A DNA stretch of 64,000 bases from Comamonas thiooxydans (GTDB taxonomy: Bacteria > Pseudomonadota > Gammaproteobacteria > Burkholderiales > Burkholderiaceae_C): positions 5,208,001-5,272,000 of the forward strand of contig NZ_AP026738.1 of NCBI RefSeq assembly GCF_002157685.2, read 5' to 3'. Every line of letters begins with the position of its first letter. Within the stretch, counting starts at the first letter, position 1. Made by a program: the position numbers and the translations under genes. Shown piece by piece: positions 40,664 through 49,053 of the stretch. The notes under the pieces were generated by a model. It was not told the DNA's origin, did not search any database, and was given only the letters and a program-made list of their open reading frames with translations.

Positions 40664-42460
40664 TCAGGCCAGGGCCGCGTCGCTGTCCATCAGCGACTGG
40701 CTGCCGGCGCGCGCGGTGCGCATCAGCGTCGCCGTCTCGGGGAACAGCTTGGCGAAGTAAAAGCGCGCGGTCTGCAGCTTGCCCTGGTAGAAGGGATCTG
40801 CATTGCCGGCCGCGATCTCGCGCAGCGCCACCTGGGCCATGCGGGCAAACAGGTAGCCAAAGACCAGATGGCCGGCCACACGCAGATAGTCCACGGCGGC
40901 TGCGCCGACTTCGTCGGGGTTCTGCATGCCCTTGAAACCGATCTCGGTGGTGAACTTGGTCATCTGCTCGCCCAGCATGGCAATGGGCGTGATGAACTCG
41001 CTCATCTTCTCGTTGACGCCTTCTTCCTCCACCAGCTGGGCGATCAGCTTGCCAAACTTCTTGAGCGTCGCGCCCTGGTTGCCCAGGATCTTGCGGCCCA
41101 GCAGATCCAGCGCCTGGATGCCGTTCGTGCCTTCATAGATCATGTTGATGCGCGCATCGCGCACAAACTGCTCCATGCCCCATTCCTTGATGAAACCGTG
41201 GCCGCCGAAGACCTGCTGGCTCAGGGTCGTCGCCGTCCAGCCGTTGTCGGTGATGAAGGCCTTGACGATGGGCGTCAGCAGGGCCACCAGCTCGCCGCTG
41301 TCCTTGCGCACCTTTTCGTCGGGGTGGTGCAGCTCCTTGTCCAGCAGCAGGCCGCAGAAGGTGGACAGCGCGCGGCCGCCTTCGGCATAGGCCTTGGCCG
41401 TGAGCAGCATGCGGCGCACATCGGGATGGACGATGATGGGGTCGGCCGGCTTGTCCTTGGCCTTCACGCCCGACAGGCTGCGCATCTGCAGGCGGTCCTT
41501 GGCATAGGCCAGCGCATTCTGGTAGGCCACTTCGGTCAGTCCGAGCGACTGGTTGCCCACGCCCAGGCGGGCCGCGTTCATCATCACGAACATGGCTTGC
41601 AGACCCTTGTTGGGCTCGCCCACCAGAGTGCCGATGGCGCCGTCGATATTGATCTGGGCCGTGGCATTGCCGTGAATGCCCATCTTGTGCTCCAGCGCAC
41701 CGCAGAAAATCGGGTTGCGCTCACCCAGCGAACCATCGGCCTTCACCTTGAACTTGGGCACGACGAACAGGCTGATGCCCTTGGAGCCGACAGGCGCATC
41801 GGGCAGACGCGCCAGCACCAGGTGCACGATGTTGCTGGTGAAGTCATGCTCGCCGGCCGAGATGAAGATCTTGTTGCCGGTGATCTTGTAGCTGCCGTCC
41901 GCCTGAGGCTCGGCCTTGGTGCGCAGCAGGCCCAGGTCAGTGCCGCAATGGGGCTCGGTCAGGCACATGGTGCCGGTCCACTCGCCGCTGGTCAGCTTGC
42001 CCAGATAGGTCTTCTTCTGCTCCGGCGTGCCATAGGCATGCAGAGCCTCATAGGCGCCATGCGACAGACCGGGATACATGGTCCATGCCTGATTGGCGCT
42101 GTTGAGCATTTCATAAAGCGCCGAATTGAGCACGAACGGCAAACCCTGGCCGCCATACTCCGGATCGCAGGACAGTGCCGGCCAGCCGCCCTCGATGAAC
42201 TGCGCATACGCCTGCTTGAACCCCTTGGGCGTGGTGACCTCGTGGGTCTCCTTGTTCAGCGTGCAGCCCTCTTCATCGCCGGAGATATTCAAGGGAAACG
42301 TGACATTGGCCGCAAACTTTCCCGCCTCTTCGACCACCGCATTGATGGTGTCGGCATCAACCTCCGCATACTTGGGAATCTGCTGATAGGTCTCGGTGAC
42401 CTTGAAGACCTCGTGCATGAGGAATTGCATGTCACGCAGTGGCGGGTTGTAGCTGGGCAT
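40664..42460 (-). CDS. Acyl-CoA dehydrogenase
   Basis: An FAD enzyme for the first step of beta-oxidation, 598 residues, the size of the longer form with an extra N- and C-terminal domain. MCLTEPHCGTDLGLLRTKAE near residue 160 and KIFISAGEHDF are the flavin-contacting strands; NMIYEGTNGIQALDLLGRKI near 440 contains the Glu used as base in this branch. AGGAGACGACAA stands before the ATG. A TetR-type gene lies 75 bases upstream in the same direction, and the DUF2147 gene follows by 87 bases. Acyl chains of medium to long length are the likely substrates. Confidence 0.93.
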   Translation of the reverse strand: MPSYNPPLRDMQFLMHEVFKVTETYQQIPKYAEVDADTINAVVEEAGKFAANVTFPLNISGDEEGCTLNKETHEVTTPKGFKQAYAQFIEGGWPALSCDPEYGGQGLPFVLNSALYEMLNSANQAWTMYPGLSHGAYEALHAYGTPEQKKTYLGKLTSGEWTGTMCLTEPHCGTDLGLLRTKAEPQADGSYKITGNKIFISAGEHDFTSNIVHLVLARLPDAPVGSKGISLFVVPKFKVKADGSLGERNPIFCGALEHKMGIHGNATAQINIDGAIGTLVGEPNKGLQAMFVMMNAARLGVGNQSLGLTEVAYQNALAYAKDRLQMRSLSGVKAKDKPADPIIVHPDVRRMLLTAKAYAEGGRALSTFCGLLLDKELHHPDEKVRKDSGELVALLTPIVKAFITDNGWTATTLSQQVFGGHGFIKEWGMEQFVRDARINMIYEGTNGIQALDLLGRKILGNQGATLKKFGKLIAQLVEEEGVNEKMSEFITPIAMLGEQMTKFTTEIGFKGMQNPDEVGAAAVDYLRVAGHLVFGYLFARMAQVALREIAAGNADPFYQGKLQTARFYFAKLFPETATLMRTARAGSQSLMDSDAALA

Positions 42461-42535
42461 TTGTCGTCTCCTGTGATGGTTGCGCGTTGAACGGTTTGCT
42501 TTTGGGGTTGGAACTGACGCGGGTTGTGAATGGCG

Positions 42536-43330
42536 TCAGGCGGCTGGCGGCTCGCTGGCATAGCGCGCCAGAATGTTGTTGAAGCCTGCATTAGCCCGCT
42601 CTATCGAGCCCTCGCTATGCAGAAAGCGCGCCTCGTAATGCAGGGCAAGAATCAGGCCGTGAATTTCAAACAGCAACTGGCTGGCGTCCGCATCGGCACG
42701 CAGATCGCCGCATTCCTGGCTTTGCACAATGGTGCGGCGCATGGCGGCCAGCCAGGTGCTGACGGACTCGGACAGTGCATCGCGCACCGGCCCCGTGCGA
42801 TCGTCAAACTCCACCGCTCCGCTGATATAGATGCAGCCGGAGTCGATCTCCATGGAGGTGCGCTTCATCCAGTTGCCAAACAGCGCGCGCAGACGCGGAA
42901 TGCCGCGCGGCGCCTCGATGGCGGGGTAGAAGACTTCCTGCTCGAAACGGTCGTGGTACTCGTGCACCACGGAAATCTGCAATTCCTCACGCGAGCCGAA
43001 ATGGGCAAACACACCTGATTTGCTCATGCCCGTGAGTTCGGCAATCGCGCCAATGGACAGCCCTTCAAGGCCGATATGGGTGGCCAGATTGAGCGCAGCC
43101 TCGACAATCGTGGCCTTGGTTTGCTGACCTTTTGCGAGTGATCGGCCCGCAGACTTGGCGGCGCCCCCCTCCACGGCCTTACTGGGGCTAACCGCAGCTT
43201 GCGCCTCTGCGTGCAGCTTGCGAGACTTTGCGCTGGTCTTCCTGCCCGCAGCCCCCCCGCGGCCAGCCGGGTGCGCCACATCCCGACTTGCGGGCGAAGT
43301 TGAAGAACGGGAAGCGGAGGACGAGGCCAT
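42536..43330 (-). CDS. TetR-family regulator of the beta-oxidation operon
   Basis: The 264-residue protein has an unusually long, Ala/Ser/Lys-rich N-terminal tail of about 75 residues before the TetR domain (KATIVEAALNLATHIGLEGL, SIGAIAELTGMSKSGVFAHF), then an all-helical ligand domain. The tail resembles a basic disordered extension. ATG at 43330 is used, although the frame goes to 43369; the palindrome AACGAACGTTCGTT lies between these two points, so the downstream start leaves it outside the coding region. It leads the acyl-CoA dehydrogenase gene on the same strand and is likely a repressor that responds to acyl-CoA. Confidence 0.87.
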   Translation of the reverse strand: MASSSASRSSTSPASRDVAHPAGRGGAAGRKTSAKSRKLHAEAQAAVSPSKAVEGGAAKSAGRSLAKGQQTKATIVEAALNLATHIGLEGLSIGAIAELTGMSKSGVFAHFGSREELQISVVHEYHDRFEQEVFYPAIEAPRGIPRLRALFGNWMKRTSMEIDSGCIYISGAVEFDDRTGPVRDALSESVSTWLAAMRRTIVQSQECGDLRADADASQLLFEIHGLILALHYEARFLHSEGSIERANAGFNNILARYASEPPAA

Positions 43331-43344
43331 GAAACTCTCAATAA

Positions 43345-43358
43345 AACGAACGTTCGTT
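43345..43358. promoter_or_regulatory. Perfect palindrome, probable TetR operator
   Basis: AACGAACGTTCGTT is a perfect 14-base palindrome placed 15-28 bases before the TetR start codon at 43330. The size, symmetry and GAACG..CGTTC core resemble operators of TetR regulators of fatty acid genes. It would control the regulator and, by read-through, the downstream operon. Confidence 0.75.
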
Positions 43359-43460
43359 CTATTTTGCACAATTTCCGACCGGTTTTGAATCCATCAAGGG
43401 TAAATACTTAGCCTTTCCCTGCCAGGACTTGTGTCGACTCAGCTGCCTCGATGCGCAATA

Positions 43461-43492
43461 AAAAACGCCGCCAGTCCTGAGACTGCGGCGTT
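43461..43492 (-). terminator. Intrinsic terminator after slmA
   Basis: AACGCCGCCAGTC and GACTGCGGCGTT pair with one bulged base around a four-base loop, and on the minus strand the stem runs into TTTTTATT. It lies 26 bases after the slmA stop. Confidence 0.85.
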
Positions 43493-43517
43493 CCTGAAAG
43501 AGTGCCTGACGAGCGAC

Positions 43518-44213
43518 TCAGACCACGACCATCATGGCCAGGCTGGCATCCAGGTGTTCCGTGGGCAGGCGGCGGAAGCCGGAGCGGGCATAGCGCTGCA
43601 GACGTCCCAGCGCAAACGAGGTCAGCACACTGGCAGCAACCGATGCTTCGGCCGTCGGTGCAGCAGAGCCCATGGCACCGGCGGCAGGGCGCAGGCATTG
43701 GCGCAAGGTGGACTCGATGCGGTCAAAGAACTGGTTCATGCGGGTCTGCAGACGCTCGTGCTCGAAAACGATGGCATCGCCGACCATCACTCGCACCATG
43801 CCGGGGTTTTTTTCGCCAAACTGCAGCAGCAATGCCACCACGCGGTTGGCATTGCGCACGCTCGTGACCGGATCATGCGCGGTCTCGGGCACATCGCGGC
43901 CCACAATCTGCTGCACCAGCGTGAAGACGGACTGCTCGATGAACTCGATCAGGCCCTCGAACATCTGGGCCTTGCTGGCGAAGTGACGGTACAGGGCCGC
44001 CTCGCTCACGCTCAGATGGGCTGCCAGGGCTGCCGTGGTGATACGGTCGGCACCGGGCTTTTCCAGCATGGAGGCCAATGCCTGCAGGATTTGCTCGCGG
44101 CGTTCGCCGGGCTTGGGGCGCTTGCGCGCAGGAGCCATGGCAGGAGCGGCAGGACTGTCCTCCGCGGGATTTTCAATATTGGAAACAGGCGACAGGACTT
44201 CAGACTCAGACAT
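43518..44213 (-). CDS. slmA: Nucleoid occlusion factor SlmA (TetR fold)
   Basis: SlmA binds specific chromosomal sites and blocks FtsZ ring assembly over the nucleoid. The 231-residue product matches E. coli SlmA from about residue 35: RREQILQALASMLEKP, RITTAALAAHLSVSEAALYR, HFASKAQMFEGLIEFIEQS, FGEKNPGMVRVMVGDAIVFE, RLQTRMNQFFDRIE. It has a longer acidic/proline-rich N terminus than the 198-residue E. coli protein. ATG at 44213 (MSESEVLSP) is chosen over an upstream start at 44270, which adds an unlikely extension. Its neighbours are the two-component genes and argB. Confidence 0.88.
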   Translation of the reverse strand: MSESEVLSPVSNIENPAEDSPAAPAMAPARKRPKPGERREQILQALASMLEKPGADRITTAALAAHLSVSEAALYRHFASKAQMFEGLIEFIEQSVFTLVQQIVGRDVPETAHDPVTSVRNANRVVALLLQFGEKNPGMVRVMVGDAIVFEHERLQTRMNQFFDRIESTLRQCLRPAAGAMGSAAPTAEASVAASVLTSFALGRLQRYARSGFRRLPTEHLDASLAMMVVV

Positions 44214-44389
44214 AGGCGACTCAGTATTTATTAGCAATTTTCTCACAGCCAGTTGCACTGTTAAGCACACGACTATCCTTACCGGTAGGTGTCAGGTGCG
44301 TCAAACCAACCTTAATACACAGCAGGCTTGCGGTCTCCACCCCGAACTTTCACCCCCGCTCTCACCAACACGCAAGCGTAACCGAGAAA

Positions 44390-45889
44390 TTAACCTTTGA
44401 GAGCTTCAGATACCTCATGACTGCCTTCTGAAACTGATTGAACCGGAATTTCAAGTCTTACTAATAGGCCTTTACCGAAACTTCCATCTGAAAAACTCAG
44501 TACACCTTGATGCAATTGCGTTATTTCATCGGCAATTGCCAGGCCCAGACCGGTTCCTTCTTCAATCACTCCCTGGGCGCGATAGAAACGCTGGGTAATC
44601 TGGCTGCGCTCTTCCTCGGGCACGCCGGGCCCGTCATCGTCAACCTCGACAAAAGCCCATTGCTGCACACCCGCGATCTGCAGCAAAGTGGCATCGTCCG
44701 TGCCCACGGGTCGGGGGCGCAGACCGCAGCGCAAGGTGACGCTGCCGCCTCTGGGCGTGTACTTGATGGCGTTTTCTACCAGGTTGGAAACCAGCTCGCG
44801 CAGCAACCAGCTATGGCCCCAGACCGATGCAGGCTCGACCTCGAGGCCAAAGTCCAGCTCCTTGATCGATGCGCGATCGATGAAGGTCTCAAGCATGCTC
44901 TCGCAGAGTTCCTTGAGGTCCACCTCCTGCAACGGCTGCACCTCGGCATTGCGCGCATCGGCACGCGACAGGGCCAGCAGCTGACGCGCCAGCTGGGAGG
45001 TGCGCCGGGTTGCATCACGCAACTGCTCGATCTGCTCCACCGTGAGCACAACCTGCGCCTGCTCCCCGGTCCGCTTGGCCAGGCGCCTGGCCTCCTGCCC
45101 GCTCAGGGCCCAAGCTTCTACCTGGGTCTGCAGGGCCGCCAGCGGCGTGCGCAGTTGATGGGCCGCATCGGCGACGAAACGGCGCTGGCCTTCGGCCTGG
45201 GCATTGACCAGGGAGAACAGGCGATTGAGCGAGCGCACCAGCGGGCGGACCTCGGCTGGCGAGGTCTGCTCGTCGATCGGGCTCAGATCGCGCGGCGAGC
45301 GGCGCTCCACCGCCTGAGTCAGCTTGTGCAGCGGCTTGAAGGCCCGGCTCACCGACCAGTAAATGGCCACGGCCGCGCCCGCAATCAGCAGCAGATTGGG
45401 CAGCAGCACATGCATCAGCAACTGGCGAACCCATTGCTGACGCACATCGCTGCTGTCGGCCAGCATGACGACCATCTCGCCGGCGCCATAGGTTTCGGCC
45501 TTGAGCACGGCAACGCGATAGGTCACACCGTCGTGCTCCTGACTATGGAATTCCGCCGTGCCGGTCGCTGGCACATCGAAGTTGATCCAGGCATCGCCTG
45601 CCACCACATTGCCTTGCAGATCGCCCACGGCATAACCGGCTTCATCGCCCTGATTGCGCAGAAAATCTTCGACGCTTGGCGTCAGCGACACCAGCGGTGG
45701 CGTACCGTCCGCAATCGAAGGCGCGAGCACCGAATCGGCCAGGGCCGGCAGCAAGCGCAACAAACGCTGGTCATGCTGGGTGGAGGCCTCATCCGCGGAG
45801 CTGTAACTGAACCAGCCCCCCATGGCCGCCAACAGCATCAACGGCACCAAAAGCAGAACCAGCAGCCGAAAACGCAGATTGGCGGTCAT
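44390..45889 (-). CDS. Sensor histidine kinase (TctE-like)
   Basis: The 499-residue membrane kinase has an N-terminal span (residues about 8-27), a periplasmic sensor of about 130 residues, a second span near 165-185, a HAMP-like linker, a dimerisation domain with the phosphorylated His in FVADAAHQLRTPLAALQ near 245, and an ATPase domain with NLVENAIKYTP, VDDDGPGVPEE and GTGLGLAIADEI. The sequence fits the TctE/QseC group, which often senses tricarboxylates. The response regulator gene lies upstream on the same strand, separated by 130 AT-rich bases holding two inverted repeat copies. Confidence 0.9.
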   Translation of the reverse strand: MTANLRFRLLVLLLVPLMLLAAMGGWFSYSSADEASTQHDQRLLRLLPALADSVLAPSIADGTPPLVSLTPSVEDFLRNQGDEAGYAVGDLQGNVVAGDAWINFDVPATGTAEFHSQEHDGVTYRVAVLKAETYGAGEMVVMLADSSDVRQQWVRQLLMHVLLPNLLLIAGAAVAIYWSVSRAFKPLHKLTQAVERRSPRDLSPIDEQTSPAEVRPLVRSLNRLFSLVNAQAEGQRRFVADAAHQLRTPLAALQTQVEAWALSGQEARRLAKRTGEQAQVVLTVEQIEQLRDATRRTSQLARQLLALSRADARNAEVQPLQEVDLKELCESMLETFIDRASIKELDFGLEVEPASVWGHSWLLRELVSNLVENAIKYTPRGGSVTLRCGLRPRPVGTDDATLLQIAGVQQWAFVEVDDDGPGVPEEERSQITQRFYRAQGVIEEGTGLGLAIADEITQLHQGVLSFSDGSFGKGLLVRLEIPVQSVSEGSHEVSEALKG

Positions 45890-45928
45890 TAATGTTTATT
45901 TAATGAGAAATCGGAGTATTCAATTTTT

Positions 45929-46008
45929 ATAGCTGCAAGCGCTCTATTAATAACTAATTCAGATATATAAATAACCAAATCCCATATCAATCAATCGCTG
46001 ACAGCTAT
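45929..46008. repeat. Inverted pair of the ATAGCT-type intergenic repeat
   Basis: ATAGCTGCAAGCG (45929-45941) and CGCTGACAGCTAT (45996-46008) are inverted relative to each other with two mismatches and bracket about 54 AT-rich bases. They fit the ATAGCTGC..GCGCTTG repeat seen also at 57145 and 61290. The pair lies between the genes of a two-component system and could fold into a hairpin in their shared transcript. Confidence 0.6.
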
Positions 46009-46019
46009 CAAATAGAGAA

Positions 46020-46739
46020 TCAAACGGATTCAGGCATCAACTCCAGCCGATAACCGAAACCCCGAATGGAGCGCAGGGCCACGCCATGCGGCTCCAATTT
46101 GCTGCGCAGGCGGGACACATAAACTTCCACGGCATTTGGCGTGATTTCACGGTCCCAACCGGTAAGGGCCTGCAGCAGCTTTTCCTTGCTGGCGGGCTTG
46201 GGGGCATTGAGCAACAGATACTCCAGCACCGTCCATTCACGCGGCCCCAGATCAATGGGCAGCAGCTTGCCTTCGGTTTCGCCTTCCTGCGGCAGCTGGC
46301 GTGCGCCGGCGCGGCGGCCCGCCGTATCCAGTTCGATACAGCCGAAGTTCAGCACCGCCGAAGTTGCAGCCTGGGAGCGGCGCATCAGCGCACGCAGGCG
46401 CGCCAGCAACTCAGGCAGCTCGAAAGGCTTGACCATATAGTCGTCAGCGCCCCAGTCCAGGCCTTGCACCCGATCCTGCAGCGCATCGCGCGCCGTGAGG
46501 ATCAACACCGGCATGGCCTTGCTTTCCACATCGCTGCTGCGCAGGCGACGCGTCAGCTCCAGGCCGTTGATGCCTGGGAGGCCAATATCGATCACCGCCA
46601 CATCGAACGCTTCCTGGGCCAGCACTTCCAGCGCACGCTCGGCACTGCCCACCCAGTCCACGGCATAACCGGCATCGGAAAGACCCAGCTTGATACCGCT
46701 GGCCACCATCACATCATCTTCCACCAGAAGCAAACGCAT
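46020..46739 (-). CDS. OmpR-type response regulator (TctD-like)
   Basis: The 239-residue protein has a receiver domain (MRLLLVEDDVMVASG; phosphoacceptor Asp51 in VAVIDIGLPG; Lys in YMVKPFELPELLAR near 105) and a C-terminal winged helix (GPREWTVLEYLLLNAPKP, NAVEVYVSRLRSKLEP, SIRGFGYRLE). A segment of about 15 residues around QEGETEGKLLPID sits between the domains and is longer than in most OmpR proteins. It is first in the pair with the histidine kinase at 44390. Its targets are not visible in the sequence. Confidence 0.92.
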   Translation of the reverse strand: MRLLLVEDDVMVASGIKLGLSDAGYAVDWVGSAERALEVLAQEAFDVAVIDIGLPGINGLELTRRLRSSDVESKAMPVLILTARDALQDRVQGLDWGADDYMVKPFELPELLARLRALMRRSQAATSAVLNFGCIELDTAGRRAGARQLPQEGETEGKLLPIDLGPREWTVLEYLLLNAPKPASKEKLLQALTGWDREITPNAVEVYVSRLRSKLEPHGVALRSIRGFGYRLELMPESV

Positions 46740-46755
46740 AAAGTCCTACCTCGCT

Positions 46756-46784
46756 CAAAAACAAAAGCCGCCCAAAGGCGGCTT
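46756..46784 (-). terminator. Intrinsic terminator after argB
   Basis: AAGCCGCC (46765-46772) pairs with GGCGGCTT (46777-46784) around CAAA; on the minus strand the stem is followed by TTTGTTTTT. It separates argB from the response regulator gene downstream. Confidence 0.88.
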
Positions 46785-46896
46785 GCGGCGGAGTCTTGAG
46801 CGCGACTCCACCCGGGAAAGCCCTGCGGCGATGTTAACGCCATATGTGAAAAGTCACTCGAGAAGAGCAACCACATGTCAGGGCCAGACAGGCTCA

Positions 46897-47796
46897 TCAA
46901 TGGCTGCGAATCATCGTGCCATACGCCTGGTCCGTCAAAATTTCCAGCAGCATGGAATGCGGCACGCGTCCATCGATGATGTGCACCGCATTCACGCCCG
47001 CCTTGGCAGCGTCCAGAGCGCCCGAAATCTTGGGCAGCATGCCGCCGGAAATCGTACCGTCGGCAAACAGCGCATCAATCTCGCGCGCCGTCAGATCCGT
47101 CAGCAGATTGCCGGCCTTGTCCAGAACGCCCGGAGTGTTGGTTAAAAGCACCAGCTTTTCAGCTTGCAACACTGTTGCGAGTTTGCTTGCAACCACGTCG
47201 GCGTTGATGTTGTAACTTTCGTTCTCCTCACCAAAACCGATAGGGCTGATCACCGGAATGAAAGCATCGTCCTGCAGCGCCTTCACCACACTGGGGTCGA
47301 TGGCAACGATATCGCCCACCTGACCCACATCGTGCTCGATGCTCGGATCCTTGTTATCCAGCATCTTGAGCTTCTTGGCACGAATCAAGCCACCATCTCG
47401 CCCCGTCAGGCCCACGGCCTTGCCGCCGGCCTGATGGATCAGACCCACGATGTCCTGCTGTACCTCGCCAGCCAGCACCCACTCCACCACTTCCATGGTC
47501 TCTTCATCCGTGACACGCATGCCTTGGATGAATTCACCCTTTTTACCCAGCCGGCCCAACGCAGCTTCAATCTGAGGCCCACCACCATGAACCACCACAG
47601 GGTTAATCCCCACCAGCTTGAGCAACACCACATCTTCCGCAAAGTCAGCCTGCAAGGCAGGATCGGTCATGGCGTTACCGCCATACTTGATGACCATGGT
47701 CTTGCCATGGAACTTGCGGATGTAGGGCAGCGCTTGCGCGAGGATTTCGGCTTTGTCGCGGGGGGCGATTTGGGTGGTGGGGTCAATGGTGGTCAT
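46897..47796 (-). CDS. argB: Acetylglutamate kinase
   Basis: Phosphorylates N-acetyl-L-glutamate in the second step of arginine synthesis. The 299 residues include [12 protein letters not shown] near residue 34, [14 protein letters not shown] near 70, [15 protein letters not shown] with the acetylglutamate-binding region, [20 protein letters not shown] near 203 and [14 protein letters not shown] near 250. The N-terminal extension [20 protein letters not shown] is usual for the arginine-inhibited hexameric form. The gene is divergent from the polysaccharide locus and ends at a terminator. Together with arginase at 2018 it means the window holds both arginine synthesis and breakdown steps. Confidence 0.96.
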   Translation of the reverse strand: MTTIDPTTQIAPRDKAEILAQALPYIRKFHGKTMVIKYGGNAMTDPALQADFAEDVVLLKLVGINPVVVHGGGPQIEAALGRLGKKGEFIQGMRVTDEETMEVVEWVLAGEVQQDIVGLIHQAGGKAVGLTGRDGGLIRAKKLKMLDNKDPSIEHDVGQVGDIVAIDPSVVKALQDDAFIPVISPIGFGEENESYNINADVVASKLATVLQAEKLVLLTNTPGVLDKAGNLLTDLTAREIDALFADGTISGGMLPKISGALDAAKAGVNAVHIIDGRVPHSMLLEILTDQAYGTMIRSH

Positions 47797-47937
47797 AGAT
47801 CAAGGCTCTGTCCCATGGGACAATGTTCAAGTCAGATGGGCTGCATTGTGCCGCAAATGCTCTTGGAGACGAGCAAGATGCCAACTTCCCCGAGTCAGCC
47901 TCCCACGATATAAAACAATTCCACGTCCACTCACTCC

Positions 47938-49053
47938 ATGAATTCGATTATTTTCTCTGTTCAAGAGTTATTCAGGTACGACGCGTTCCTTGCAGGTTTT
48001 GCCTCCTTTATCACCTGCGTGTTACTGGTTACCACCAAAAAATGGCATGGCAGTCTGTCCATGGATACAACGGACGGCTTGCAAAAATTCCATACCAACC
48101 CCACACCTCGAATTGGCGGTATTGCGATTGCCATCGGAGTATTCGTAGGCTATGCAGTATCCAGCCACGGTATGGCAGCAGCAGAAAAACGCGCCATTCT
48201 CAGTGCCATACTGCTTGCAGGCATACCAGCCTTTGTTTTCGGCCTCATGGAAGACATCACAAAAAAAGTCTCCGTCAAGGTGCGCCTGCTCGCCACCATG
48301 GCTTCCGGTGTGCTGGGCTGGGGTATTACAGGCACCTCTCTGACGCATGTGGATATTTGGGGGATAGATTGGCTTTTGAGCTTTACACTTATCTCCGTCA
48401 TATTTACCGCCTTTGCCGTCGGCGGCGTTGCCAACGCCATTAATATCATCGACGGCTTCAATGGCCTAACGGCAGGTACAGCCATTATCATGCTTGCTGC
48501 CTTTGGCTTTATCGCACGCCAAGTGGGAGATATCCCACTTGCCTTCACCTGCCTCATTATTGCAGGTGCCGTCATGGGATTTTTTTTAGTGAATTGGCCG
48601 GCTGGTAAGATCTTCCTGGGTGACGGCGGAGCCTATTTTCTTGGTTTCATGCTGGCATGGATTTCAGTTCTCCTACCCGAGCGCAACACCTCTGTTTCAC
48701 CCTGGACCAGTCTATTGATCTGCTCCTACCCCATTATTGAGGTCGGATTCAGTTTTATCAGAAAAACGATTCGAGAAGGCTACCACCCCAGCCAGCCCGA
48801 TGGCGTGCATCTGCATATGCTGGCCAATAAACGCTGGGCCAAGAAAGCATTCTCCAGCTTTTCCAAGCCTATCCAGAACGGCTTGACTTCACCCTTCCTC
48901 TGGATGTATGCAGCCGTACCCTGCCTGATGGCGGTATTCACCTACCAGAACAAATGGCTGACCGCCACCTGCTTTTTCATTAGCGTTATTTGCTATCTGG
49001 CGTTCTACAGCAAGCTGGCCTATTTCCGCTGGATTCCGCCGCGTCGCAATTAA
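47938..49053 (+). CDS. MraY/WecA-family undecaprenyl-phosphate sugar phosphotransferase
   Basis: The product (371 residues, about ten to eleven spans) should start a surface glycan by moving a sugar phosphate, often GlcNAc or a deoxy-aminosugar, from UDP to undecaprenyl phosphate. TTDGLQKFHTNPTPRIGGIA resembles the nucleotide-facing loop, NAINIIDGFNGLTAGTAI is the Asp-rich catalytic motif, GDGGAYFLGF the second, and PDGVHLHMLANKR the His loop. It is alone on the plus strand; its stop interlocks with that of the glycosyltransferase at 49050. It is best read as the initiating enzyme for the adjoining polysaccharide genes. Confidence 0.88.
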   Translation: MNSIIFSVQELFRYDAFLAGFASFITCVLLVTTKKWHGSLSMDTTDGLQKFHTNPTPRIGGIAIAIGVFVGYAVSSHGMAAAEKRAILSAILLAGIPAFVFGLMEDITKKVSVKVRLLATMASGVLGWGITGTSLTHVDIWGIDWLLSFTLISVIFTAFAVGGVANAINIIDGFNGLTAGTAIIMLAAFGFIARQVGDIPLAFTCLIIAGAVMGFFLVNWPAGKIFLGDGGAYFLGFMLAWISVLLPERNTSVSPWTSLLICSYPIIEVGFSFIRKTIREGYHPSQPDGVHLHMLANKRWAKKAFSSFSKPIQNGLTSPFLWMYAAVPCLMAVFTYQNKWLTATCFFISVICYLAFYSKLAYFRWIPPRRN

